Part shown: one piece after another, positions 32,651-40,908 of the stretch
Layout: each line of letters opens with the position of its first letter
Numbering within the stretch: the first letter of the stretch is position 1
NCBI RefSeq assembly: GCF_030813595.1
Contig: NZ_JAUSUH010000008.1
Location: 171,028-235,027 of the forward strand
Direction of reading: 5' to 3'
Length of the DNA stretch: 64,000 bases
Source of the DNA: Ancylobacter vacuolatus
GTDB lineage: Bacteria > Pseudomonadota > Alphaproteobacteria > Rhizobiales > Xanthobacteraceae
The notes under the pieces: generated by a model
What the model saw: only the letters and a program-made list of their open reading frames with translations
Database searches by the model: none
What the model was told of the DNA's origin: nothing
Program-made: the position numbers and the translations under genes

Positions 32651-33345
32651 GCTTCGGTTCCCGGCGCCAGCGCACGGAACATCCACTCGGCCCTGTCCCA
32701 GTCGTCCGGCGTGTCGATGTCCTGCACACGCTGGCGCGGCAGGGGGACCGGCGCGCTGCCGGGGCCGAAGATGATCTCCTGCGACAGCCAGGCCTCGGCG
32801 CGGCCCCAATAGAACTGCGCGGCATCGTGCCAAGTCTCTTCGAGATCCTGCGAGCGAGTGTGGAAATGTTCGGGCTGCAGCATCGCCACTCGCCCCTCGG
32901 GCGTGACGCGTAGGGCGCGCTGGATGGGGGCGGCAAAGCTCGTCACCGAGAAGGCATAGTCTGCCCCCGTCTGCTCCAGCACCTGCAGCCCGCGTTGTAG
33001 GTCGCTCGCCCGTAGGAAGGGGGCGGTGGCGTAGATGCAGCAGGCCTCGCTCACCGTGCCGCCATGCGCGTTCTGCCAGGCGACGGCATGGGCGATGACG
33101 GGGATGGTGCCGGTGTGATCGTCGGAGAGTTCCGGAGGGCGCAGGAACGGCACGTCCGCCCCATGCGCCTGCGCCACCTCGCCGATCGCCGCGTCGTCGG
33201 TGCTGACGAGGATGCGGTCGAAACAGCCGGCCTCGCGCGCGGCGCGGATCGACCAGGCGATAATGGGAACCCCGCCGAAGGGCCGGATGTTCTTGCCGGG
33301 AATGCGCTTGCTTCCGCCACGGGCGGGAATGACGGCGAGCTTCAT
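32647..33345 (-). CDS. pseF: Pseudaminic acid cytidylyltransferase
   Basis: 232 residues of the CMP-nonulosonate synthetase family. The nucleotide loop AVIPARGGSKRIPGKN is at the N-terminus, STDDAAIGEVAQ follows, and the C-terminus has the PseF-typical VQDIDTPDDW. It activates pseudaminic acid with CTP to give the donor for transfer. The 4-nt overlaps with pseC and pseG show translational coupling. Confidence 0.93.
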   Translation of the reverse strand: MKLAVIPARGGSKRIPGKNIRPFGGVPIIAWSIRAAREAGCFDRILVSTDDAAIGEVAQAHGADVPFLRPPELSDDHTGTIPVIAHAVAWQNAHGGTVSEACCIYATAPFLRASDLQRGLQVLEQTGADYAFSVTSFAAPIQRALRVTPEGRVAMLQPEHFHTRSQDLEETWHDAAQFYWGRAEAWLSQEIIFGPGSAPVPLPRQRVQDIDTPDDWDRAEWMFRALAPGTEA

Positions 33346-34511
33346 TGGACTAGCGCCTCGCGCAGCACCTCCACCACCCGGTCCTGATCGGCGTCTGTCA
33401 GCTGCGGATGCATGGGAATGCTGATCGCTCCCCGATAATAGCTCTCCGCCACCGGATAGTCGCCGAGCCGGAAACCCATCTGCCGGTAGAAGGGCTGGGT
33501 GTGGACGGGGATGTAGTGCAGGTTGACCATGATGTCGGCCGCCCGCAGCGCCTCGAACACTTTCACATGCGTGGTCGCCAGCCGATCGAGCTGCAGGCGG
33601 ATGACATAGAGATGAAAGGCCGAATAGCCGTCCGGATGCTGCCAGGGCAGGGTCAGCGGCAGGTCTGCCAGCAACCGGTCATAGCGGCGGGCGATCTCGT
33701 GGCGGCGGGTGACATAGGCGGTGAGGCGCTCAATCTGGCTCACGCCCAGTGCCGCCTGGATGTCGGTTATCCGGTAATTGAAACCCAGCGCCACTTGTTG
33801 ATAGTACCACGGGCCGTCGGATGCGCCCGACATCAGCGCCGCGTCGCGCGTGATGCCATGGCTGCGCAACAGCCCGAGCCGGGTGGCGAGCGCGTCGTCA
33901 TTGGTCAGCGCCATGCCGCCCTCGGCGGTGGTGATGATCTTGACCGGGTGGAAGCTAAAAACAGTGATGTCGCTGTAGCGGCCATTGCCGATGGGCTCGC
34001 CGAGATACCTGCCGCCGATGGCGTGCGAGGCATCCTCGATGATCCGGAAGCCATATTTCTGGCTGAGGGCGTGGATCCGCGCCATGTCGCAGGGCTGCCC
34101 GGCGAAGTGGACCGGCACCACGACCTTGGGCAGGCGGCCCTCGGCCTGCGCGCTGGCGAGCTTGGCCTCCAGTCGGTCCGGGCAGAGATTGTAGGTGCGC
34201 GGGTCGATGTCGACGAAGCTGACCTGCGCCCCGCAATAGAGAGCGCAATTGGCGGACGCGACGAAGGTGTTGGGCGATGTCCACAACCAGTCGCCCGGCC
34301 CCAGCCCCAGGGCAAGGCAGGCAATGTGCAGGGCCGAGGTGGCGCTGTTGACCGCCACCGCGTGCCGCGCACCGGTTTCGGCCAGCACGGCCTGCTCGAA
34401 GCGGGGGATGGTCGGGCCCTGGGTCAGGTTCACCGACCGCAGGACCGTGGTGACGGCGTCGATGTCGGACTGGGTGATGTCCTGTTGCCCGTAGCGGATT
34501 ATTCGTTCCAC
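33342..34511 (-). CDS. pseC: UDP-4-amino-4,6-dideoxy-N-acetyl-beta-L-altrosamine transaminase
   Basis: 389 residues, DegT/DnrJ/EryC1 aminotransferase fold. PLP lysine lies in FSFHPVKIITTAEGG (~residue 190). PseC-specific features include IRYGQQDITQSDIDAV near the start, LRSHGITRD and YYQQVALGFNYRITDIQAALG, and VNLHYIPVHTQPFY. It transfers amino from glutamate to the 4-keto sugar made by a 5-inverting dehydratase. The start is GTG at 34511 with GGAG about 9 nt upstream. First gene of the operon; the 296-bp gap to the divergent Wzy-like gene holds the promoters. Confidence 0.94.
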   Translation of the reverse strand: MERIIRYGQQDITQSDIDAVTTVLRSVNLTQGPTIPRFEQAVLAETGARHAVAVNSATSALHIACLALGLGPGDWLWTSPNTFVASANCALYCGAQVSFVDIDPRTYNLCPDRLEAKLASAQAEGRLPKVVVPVHFAGQPCDMARIHALSQKYGFRIIEDASHAIGGRYLGEPIGNGRYSDITVFSFHPVKIITTAEGGMALTNDDALATRLGLLRSHGITRDAALMSGASDGPWYYQQVALGFNYRITDIQAALGVSQIERLTAYVTRRHEIARRYDRLLADLPLTLPWQHPDGYSAFHLYVIRLQLDRLATTHVKVFEALRAADIMVNLHYIPVHTQPFYRQMGFRLGDYPVAESYYRGAISIPMHPQLTDADQDRVVEVLREALVQ

Positions 34512-34807
34512 GCCCGTTTCTCCACAGTCACCGATTCGCCACCTCTCGGCGGCCTTTCCCACCCTCAGGCCGTGGATGGGGATATGCACCGCGCGGGGTC
34601 GTTCTGTCGCCCTAAAAATCGCGATGCGCCGAGGCCGGTGGCGCGCGAGAGTGTCCCAGTTGCGGAGGGGGGGCAACTAGGCGATGGTGACGCCACGTTT
34701 CTCCAGCCGGCGCGGGACCGTCGCTTTCCCGGTACCAGCGCCCTCGCCGTGGCGAGGGGGGCCGTAGAGACAGGCCAAGCTTAGTGCCGCAATCTGCGGC
34801 GTCGTGA
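34512..34807. promoter_or_regulatory. Divergent intergenic region pseC / wzy-like
   Basis: A 296-bp gap between divergently transcribed genes, so it must contain the promoter of the pseudaminic operon and probably one for the rightward genes. No clear operator, promoter box or gene could be assigned. Confidence 0.4.
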
Positions 34808-36385
34808 TTGGGCACACCGTTGAGACCCGTATCATTTGCCTATGAGAGCCGCCCCGTCTTGCCGCCATGGGAACGTGGCTTTGGCCGGCTGACATATTTG
34901 CCGCTCCTTGCCGCTGTTGTGCTGCGGGTGGCCTCGTCCCCTACAGCGGATCTTAGCTATATCGTTCTCGCGGGCTATGCGGCGCTGGGTCGTCCCCATG
35001 CCATCCGGGCGTTCATTTTTTCCTGGCTCTTCACGCTGATAAACCCGGGCCTGGCCCCCGAGAGTGCATTGGCCGGGGCCGGACGCTACGCGGTTCTTCT
35101 GGCGGCGATCATTGCGGTGGTGGCGTTCAGGCCGGCAGTGCGCCGTCCTTCGGACAGCTTCATTTCCGGCACGATGATGCTAGGTGTATTCTTTGCCGTC
35201 CACTCTCTTTTGTTTAGCAGCATAGCGGACGTCTCGCTTCTGAAGTGCGTTTCATGGGTATTAACCATGATCGTGGCCCTCTCGATCTGGTTGGGTTTTT
35301 CCGACTGGCAAAGGGAGAGAGTGAGTGGCGAGCTGTTCTGGATCCTCGTGGCCACGCTGGTTTTCAGCCTGCCACTGCTGGCGACGCCTGTTGGCTTTCT
35401 CTTGAACAAGCACGGTTTCCAAGGCGTCTTCAATCAGCCGCAGGTCTTTGGCGTGACGATGGCGCTCCTTGCGAGTTGGAGCGTCACGCGGTTTCTGTCG
35501 CAGCGGCAGCCTTCCTGGATTCTGGTCGGTATCATGGGCGCCAGCGTCTTCGGCATTCTGCTCTCCGAAGCCCGGGTGGCCGGCCTTGCCATGTTCGGGG
35601 GCGTTGTGGCCAGCCTCGGCCTGACAATGCTCGTCGGCGGACGGCACTTTCTCGACGTCTTGCCAGGACTGCGAAGCTGGCGGGTCTGGAGCATGGTCTT
35701 CCTGTCTGTCGGCGGCGTAATTGTATTCTTTCCCGTGATCCTGGGCCTTATTGACCATTTCCTAACCAAGTCGGGCCGGGCGGATGTCGACGGGCTCGCC
35801 GACGCGTACAACACTTCTCGCGGTATTCTCATGCAGCCCATGCTGGCGAATATCCGAGACTATCCTTTCTCGGGTATCGGGTTCGGCATCGGTTCATATC
35901 CAATGACGATGGAGGTTGTTCGCGATCCGATCATGGGCCTGCCGCTCAGCGCGGCGGTGGAGAAGGGCGTTATGCCGCTCGCCATTCTCGAGGAGACCGG
36001 CATGTTCGGACTTCTCCTCGTGCTCCTCTGGGTGTTCCGGCTGGTGGCGGTGGCGGCCCGAGGTGGGGTGGTCCCTCTTGCCGTGTGCCTTACGGCACTT
36101 CTGGTCAATTTGGCCGAAGCATCGATGTTCTCACCCGGTGGCCAGGGATTGCTGGTCATGATGCTGCTCGCGTGGAGCTATTCCTGTGGCAGCGCGAACC
36201 AGCCACAGACCAGCCGGCGGCAGGAGCGGCGGGCGGCGATGAGAGGCCCGGTGCCGCTGGCGCACCGCGCGGGCAGGGTCACTCCACGCCCCGACTCCCG
36301 CGCTTTCGAGACGAGCCCCGGTCGTACGGCATCTGCGCCCCTACCGGCGCACGACTCGAGTTGGAAGCCCCGTGCCGACCGTTGA
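34808..36385 (+). CDS. Wzy-like polysaccharide polymerase/O-antigen ligase-type membrane protein
   Basis: Up to 525 residues with about 11 hydrophobic helices in residues 25-460 and a long hydrophilic Arg/Ser-rich tail. Weak Wzy_C features are visible: FNQPQVFGVTMAL (~210), SEARVAGLAM, and a periplasmic loop with NIRDYPFSGIGFGIGSYP (~350). It probably polymerises repeat units containing the sugars made around it. The frame opens at TTG 34808; TTG at 34820 is an alternative, and neither has a strong ribosome site. Its end overlaps the next glycosyltransferase by 14 nt. Confidence 0.8.
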   Translation: MGTPLRPVSFAYESRPVLPPWERGFGRLTYLPLLAAVVLRVASSPTADLSYIVLAGYAALGRPHAIRAFIFSWLFTLINPGLAPESALAGAGRYAVLLAAIIAVVAFRPAVRRPSDSFISGTMMLGVFFAVHSLLFSSIADVSLLKCVSWVLTMIVALSIWLGFSDWQRERVSGELFWILVATLVFSLPLLATPVGFLLNKHGFQGVFNQPQVFGVTMALLASWSVTRFLSQRQPSWILVGIMGASVFGILLSEARVAGLAMFGGVVASLGLTMLVGGRHFLDVLPGLRSWRVWSMVFLSVGGVIVFFPVILGLIDHFLTKSGRADVDGLADAYNTSRGILMQPMLANIRDYPFSGIGFGIGSYPMTMEVVRDPIMGLPLSAAVEKGVMPLAILEETGMFGLLLVLLWVFRLVAVAARGGVVPLAVCLTALLVNLAEASMFSPGGQGLLVMMLLAWSYSCGSANQPQTSRRQERRAAMRGPVPLAHRAGRVTPRPDSRAFETSPGRTASAPLPAHDSSWKPRADR

Positions 36386-37577
36386 TAGTTCTTTCGCTCC
36401 CGGAAATCCCCGCATCCTCGTGCTGCTCTCACACTATCTCCCCGGCTTCCGTGCCGGGGGGCCTCTGCGCAGCATCGCCCATCTTGTCGACCATCTGGCG
36501 GATGAGTTCGATTTCCACATCCTCACCTCCGATCGCGACCTCGGCGACGGGGCCGCCTATGCCGGTGTCGAGGCCGATCGCTGGGTGCCGGTCGGGCGGG
36601 CGCAGGTGCGCCACCTGCCGCCGGCCCGGCAGGGGCCGCTGGCGCTGGCCCGCCTCATCCGTCAGACCCCGCATGATCTGCTCTATCTCAACAGCTTCTT
36701 CTCGCCGCGCTTTTCCATCGCCCCGCTGGTGGCGCGGCGGCTCGGCCTGATTCCCGCGCGGCCGACCGTGCTCGCGCCCCGCGGCGAGTTTTCCGCCGGT
36801 GCGCTGGCGCTCAAGGCCGCCAAGAAGCGCGCCTATCTCCGCGCCAGTCGCGCCGCCGGCCTGTTGACCGATCTGTGCTGGCAGGCGTCAACGAGTTTTG
36901 AAGCCGCCGATATCCGGGCCGCCATGGGGCCGGATGTGGCGGTGGCGGTGGCGTGCGACCTGTCCGAACCCAATCTCGGCGCGCCGCCGGGCCATCTGCC
37001 GCGCGCCCCGGGCCAGAAGCTGCGCGTGGTGTTCCTCAGTCGGGTTTCGCCAAAGAAGAATCTCGATTTCGCCCTCGCCGTGCTGTCCACCGTCCGGTGT
37101 GGGGTGGATTTCGTCATTTATGGCCCGCTGGAAGACGCGGACTATGCCCGATCCTGCCGCGCGCTCGCCGAAAGCCTGCCATCGCACGTGACCGTGCGAT
37201 GGGCTGGCCCGGTGCATCCTGACGAGGTGCCGGCGGTGTTCGCGGCCAATGATCTGTTCTTCTTCCCGACACGCGGCGAGAATTTCGGCCATGTGATCGC
37301 CGAATCGCTGGCGGCGGGAACGCCGGTTCTGCTGTCGGACACCACGCCCTGGCGCGGTCTCGCGGCGGCGGGGGTAGGGGACGACCTGCCGCTGGACGCG
37401 CCTGCCGCCTTCGCCGTCCGCATCGAGGCGATGGCGGGCGAGCCTGCCGAGGCCGCGCTGGCGCGCCGCGCCCGGGCGGCCGCTTTCGCGCGCCGGCGGC
37501 AAAGGGAGGACGACAACGTGGCGGACAGCCGCACTCTCTTTCTGTCTGCTCTCGCTTCGCGCGCCGTCATGGCATAG
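36372..37577 (+). CDS. Glycosyltransferase family 4
   Basis: 401 residues of GT-B fold. N-terminal VLLSHYLPGFRAGGPLRSI, central VFLSRVSPKKNLDFAL (~225) and FFPTRGENFGHVIAESLAAGTPVL (~300) with the conserved Glu pair. The start is GTG at 36372, inside the end of the Wzy-like gene. Being next to capE-capF-capG, it probably transfers a sugar of the same repeat. Donor specificity is not readable. Confidence 0.9.
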   Translation: MPTVDSSFAPGNPRILVLLSHYLPGFRAGGPLRSIAHLVDHLADEFDFHILTSDRDLGDGAAYAGVEADRWVPVGRAQVRHLPPARQGPLALARLIRQTPHDLLYLNSFFSPRFSIAPLVARRLGLIPARPTVLAPRGEFSAGALALKAAKKRAYLRASRAAGLLTDLCWQASTSFEAADIRAAMGPDVAVAVACDLSEPNLGAPPGHLPRAPGQKLRVVFLSRVSPKKNLDFALAVLSTVRCGVDFVIYGPLEDADYARSCRALAESLPSHVTVRWAGPVHPDEVPAVFAANDLFFFPTRGENFGHVIAESLAAGTPVLLSDTTPWRGLAAAGVGDDLPLDAPAAFAVRIEAMAGEPAEAALARRARAAAFARRRQREDDNVADSRTLFLSALASRAVMA

Positions 37578-37610
37578 GTACAGCCTGCAAGCTGGACCAA
37601 GGGGAATTGC

Positions 37611-38639
37611 ATGCAGCATGACCGTGTTCTGATCACCGGCGGGACCGGCTCCTTCGGCCGGACAATGTTGCACGACCTGTTGCAGCGCGGGTGTCCGGAA
37701 ATCCGCATCTTCAGTCGGGACGAGGAAAAGCAGGACATGCTGCGCAACAGCTTGCGCAGCGCCAATGTGCGCTTTTATGTCGGTGACGTGCGCGACCGCG
37801 ACAGCGTCGACCGCGCCATGGCGGGCGTGACCCGGGTCTTCCATGCGGCAGCGTTGAAGCAGGTGCCGTCTTGCGAGTTCTTCCCGCTGGAAGCGGTGCG
37901 GACCAACATCCTCGGCTCGGAGAATGTCGTGCGCGCGGCGGTGGCGGCCGGTGTGCGCTCCGTCGTCTGCCTCTCCACCGACAAGGCGGTGTTTCCGGTC
38001 AACGCCATGGGCATCTCCAAGGCGATGATGGAGAAGCTCGCCCTGGCCATGGCCCGCTCCATCGGTCCCGAGGCGCCGACCACGGTGTCGCTGGTGCGCT
38101 ACGGCAATGTGATGGCCTCGCGCGGCTCGGTCATTCCGCTGTTCATCCGGCAGATCAAGGCCGGGGCGCCGATCACCATCACCGAGCCGACCATGACGCG
38201 CTTTCTCATGCCGCTGCGCGATTCGGTGGCGCTGGTGCGTCATGCCTTTGAGAACGCCCGGCAGGGCGACCTGTTCGTGCGCAAGGCACCAGCCTCCACC
38301 ATCGCCGATCTGGTCGCCGCGCTAAAGGACCTGTTCGGCCGTCCGGACCATCCGGTCGAGGTCATCGGCTGGCGCCACGGCGAGAAGCTGTTCGAGACGC
38401 TGGTCAGCGCGCAGGAACTCACCAAGAGCGAGGATATGGGCGACTATTTCCGTGTCAGCATGGATGAGCGCGATCTGAACTACCGCGCCTATTTCTCCGA
38501 AGGCGACGTGGAGACGACCGAACAGAACGACTACCACTCGCACAATACCGAGCGGCTGGATGTTGCCGGCGTCAAGGCGCTGCTGCTGACCCTGCCGGAG
38601 GTCGTCGCCGAGCTCGAGGCATGGAGGCCCGTGGCGTGA
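37611..38639 (+). CDS. capE: UDP-GlcNAc 4,6-dehydratase, 5-inverting (CapE/WbjB/FnlA)
   Basis: 342 residues, extended SDR. Characteristic stretches are VLITGGTGSFGR, EIRIFSRDEEKQD, FHAAALKQVPSCEFFP, CLSTDKAVFPVNAMGISKAMMEK and GWRHGEKLFETL, plus the C-terminal DYFRVSMDERDLNY found in CapE but not in long WbpM-type enzymes. It converts UDP-GlcNAc to UDP-2-acetamido-2,6-dideoxy-beta-L-arabino-hexos-4-ulose, the first step to UDP-L-FucNAc. The same compound is the PseB product, and no separate pseB is present in the window. GTGA overlap with capF. Confidence 0.93.
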   Translation: MQHDRVLITGGTGSFGRTMLHDLLQRGCPEIRIFSRDEEKQDMLRNSLRSANVRFYVGDVRDRDSVDRAMAGVTRVFHAAALKQVPSCEFFPLEAVRTNILGSENVVRAAVAAGVRSVVCLSTDKAVFPVNAMGISKAMMEKLALAMARSIGPEAPTTVSLVRYGNVMASRGSVIPLFIRQIKAGAPITITEPTMTRFLMPLRDSVALVRHAFENARQGDLFVRKAPASTIADLVAALKDLFGRPDHPVEVIGWRHGEKLFETLVSAQELTKSEDMGDYFRVSMDERDLNYRAYFSEGDVETTEQNDYHSHNTERLDVAGVKALLLTLPEVVAELEAWRPVA

Positions 38640-39760
38640 CGCGCCTCGTCATCACCGGTGCCGGTGGGCTGCTCGGCTGGCACTGCGCGGTGCGCCTGCA
38701 CGCGCGCAATTGCGCCGCGGCGTTCCGTGGCGAGGCGCGGCCCATCGATATGGTGGTGCTCGACCGGGCCGCCTTCCTCGATCCGCACACTCTCGGCCAA
38801 GCGCTGGATGGAGCTGACGCGGTGCTGCACTTCGCCGGTGTCAATCGCGGCACGGATGAAGCGGTGGAGCGCGGCAATTTGGAGATTGCCGAGCGCCTCG
38901 CGGCGGGCTGCCGCGAGGCGGGAGTCTCGCCCCACATCGTCTACGCCAACTCGACGCATGCCGGCACGGATTCGCCTTATGGCCGCTCGAAGCACCGGGC
39001 TGCCGAACGACTGGAAGCCGCCACTCCGCGCTTCACCAATCTGGTGCTGCCCCACATCTTCGGTGAGGGCGCGCGGCCCTTCTACAACAACGTCAGCGCG
39101 ACCTTCATTCACCAAGTGGCGCGCGGCGAGGCCCCGAATGTCAATCCCGAAGGCCAGGTGCAACTGCTGCACGCCGGCACCGCCGCCGAAGACGCGATCG
39201 GCGCCGCCCTCGGCGGGGTGACGGGCACGTTGCGCCCCGCGCCCCGGCCGATGAACGTTGCCGATCTGCTCGCGCGGCTGCAGGGCCTCCATATCGCCTA
39301 TGCCGCGAACATTTTCCCCGACCTGTCGGACCCGTTCGACCTCGCTTTGTTCAATACCTACCGCGCCGCGCTCTACCCCGACGGCTTTCCCCGGCCGCTG
39401 ACGCTGAACGCGGATGCGCGCGGCGTGTTGTTCGAGGCGGTGAAGGGGGGCGGCGGTGGGCAGACTTTTCTCAGCTGGACTGAGCCGGGCGTGACCCGTG
39501 GCAATCATTTCCACCTTAACAAGGTCGAGCGCTTCCTCGTGCTGGACGGCGAGGCCATCATCCGCATCCGCCGGGTGTTCGGCGGGCCGGTGTGGGAATT
39601 TCGTGTGGACGGCGCCGCTCCGGCGGCGATCGACATGCCGACCCTCCACACCCACAGCATCGAGAATGTCGGCAGCAAGCCGCTGCTGACCCTTTTCTGG
39701 ACGCAGGCGGTGTTCGATCCCGCCGCGCCCGACACTTATGCCGATCCAGTTCTGGGGTGA
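38636..39760 (+). CDS. capF: Bifunctional UDP-sugar epimerase/reductase (CapF/WbjC)
   Basis: About 374 residues. The N-terminal SDR domain (LVITGAGGLLGWH; FAGVNRG; STHAGTDSPYGRSK) reduces the 4-keto sugar with NADPH. The C-terminal ~110 residues form a cupin with a metal site (RGNHFHLNKVERFLVL and LHTHSIENVG), the C3-epimerase part of CapF. The start is GTG at 38636 sharing GTGA with the capE stop; ATG at 38621 is possible. It makes the second step to UDP-L-FucNAc. Confidence 0.93.
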   Translation: MTRLVITGAGGLLGWHCAVRLHARNCAAAFRGEARPIDMVVLDRAAFLDPHTLGQALDGADAVLHFAGVNRGTDEAVERGNLEIAERLAAGCREAGVSPHIVYANSTHAGTDSPYGRSKHRAAERLEAATPRFTNLVLPHIFGEGARPFYNNVSATFIHQVARGEAPNVNPEGQVQLLHAGTAAEDAIGAALGGVTGTLRPAPRPMNVADLLARLQGLHIAYAANIFPDLSDPFDLALFNTYRAALYPDGFPRPLTLNADARGVLFEAVKGGGGGQTFLSWTEPGVTRGNHFHLNKVERFLVLDGEAIIRIRRVFGGPVWEFRVDGAAPAAIDMPTLHTHSIENVGSKPLLTLFWTQAVFDPAAPDTYADPVLG

Positions 39761-39762
39761 CG

Positions 39763-40908
39763 ATGCTGAAGGTCATGACGATACTCGGGACCCGGCCCGA
39801 AATCATCCGCCTCTCACGTGTGATGGCGCGGCTCGACGCGTTCTGCGAGCATCGCGTCGTCCATACCGGCCAGAATTACGACTATGAGCTGAACGAGGTA
39901 TTCTTCGAGGATCTCGACGTGCGCCGGCCGGACCATTTCCTCGGCACGGGCGGCGGCTCGCTGGGTGAGACGCTAGGCAAGATCCTGATCGAGAGCGAGA
40001 AGGTGCTCGCCGCCGAGCGTCCGGACGCGGTGCTCATTCTCGGCGACACCAATTCGGCGATTTCCGCGATCATGGCGCGGCGGATGAAGATCTCCGTCTA
40101 CCACATGGAAGCCGGCAACCGTTCCTTCGACCGTAACGTGCCGGAGGAGACCAACCGCAAGCTGGTCGACCACATCGCCGATTTCAACCTCGTCTATACC
40201 GAGCATGCCCGCCGGCACCTGCTGGCCGAGGGGCTGCCGCATCGGCGCATCTATCTCACCGGCTCGCCCATGCGCGAGGTGCTGGAGCATTACCGGCCCC
40301 GCATTGAGGCCTCGGACGTGCTGGAGCGGCTCGGCCTCGCTCCGCGCGGCTATTTCATCGTCTCGCTGCACCGCGAGGAGAATGTCGACCGCGCTGACCG
40401 TCTGGGCGAACTCGTCGACACGCTGTCCGAACTGGCGAGGCGCTACGACAAGCCGGTCATCGTCTCCACCCATCCGCGCACCCGCAAGCGGCTGGAGGTG
40501 CTGGGCGTCGAGGCCGATGGGCGGGTGCAGTTCATGAAGCCCTTCGGCTTCCATGACTATAATCGGCTGCAGATGAACGCCTTCTGCGCTATTTCCGACA
40601 GCGGCACCATTGCCGAGGAGGCTTCGCTGCTCGGCTTCCCCGCCGTGACGCCGCGCGACGCGATCGAGCGGCCGGAGGCGCTGGACACCGGGTCGATCAT
40701 CATGACGGGCCTCGCCAGCGCCGCCGTGCTGCGCGGCGTCGACCTCGCTACCCGCCTCTTCGCCGAGCGCGAGGCGAGGGGCCTGCCGTACCCAGTGCCG
40801 GAAGATTACCAGGTGACCAACACCTCCGAGCGCGTGGTCAGCCTGCTCCTGGGGACGGCACCGCTGTCCAATGCCTGGGACGGCATTCGCGGGAATGATT
40901 TGGCGTGA
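39763..40908 (+). CDS. capG: UDP-N-acetylglucosamine 2-epimerase-type enzyme (CapG/WbjD)
   Basis: 381 residues of the WecB-like 2-epimerase fold: VMTILGTRPEIIRLSRVM, HTGQNYDYELNEVFF, LGDTNSA, HMEAGNRSFDRNVPEETNR and SDSGTIAEEASLLG. The first segments match CapG/FnlC closely. It epimerises C2 to give UDP-L-FucNAc as the third step. ATG at 39763 lies 2 nt after the capF stop. GTGA overlaps the next glycosyltransferase. Confidence 0.94.
   Translation: MLKVMTILGTRPEIIRLSRVMARLDAFCEHRVVHTGQNYDYELNEVFFEDLDVRRPDHFLGTGGGSLGETLGKILIESEKVLAAERPDAVLILGDTNSAISAIMARRMKISVYHMEAGNRSFDRNVPEETNRKLVDHIADFNLVYTEHARRHLLAEGLPHRRIYLTGSPMREVLEHYRPRIEASDVLERLGLAPRGYFIVSLHREENVDRADRLGELVDTLSELARRYDKPVIVSTHPRTRKRLEVLGVEADGRVQFMKPFGFHDYNRLQMNAFCAISDSGTIAEEASLLGFPAVTPRDAIERPEALDTGSIIMTGLASAAVLRGVDLATRLFAEREARGLPYPVPEDYQVTNTSERVVSLLLGTAPLSNAWDGIRGNDLA

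Noticed and set aside
29074..34511. Reading the nonulosonic operon as sialic or legionaminic acid synthesis
   Set aside because: The PseC, PseF and PseI signatures and the operon set match the pseudaminic pathway; no NeuA/NeuC or legionaminic GDP-pathway genes are present.
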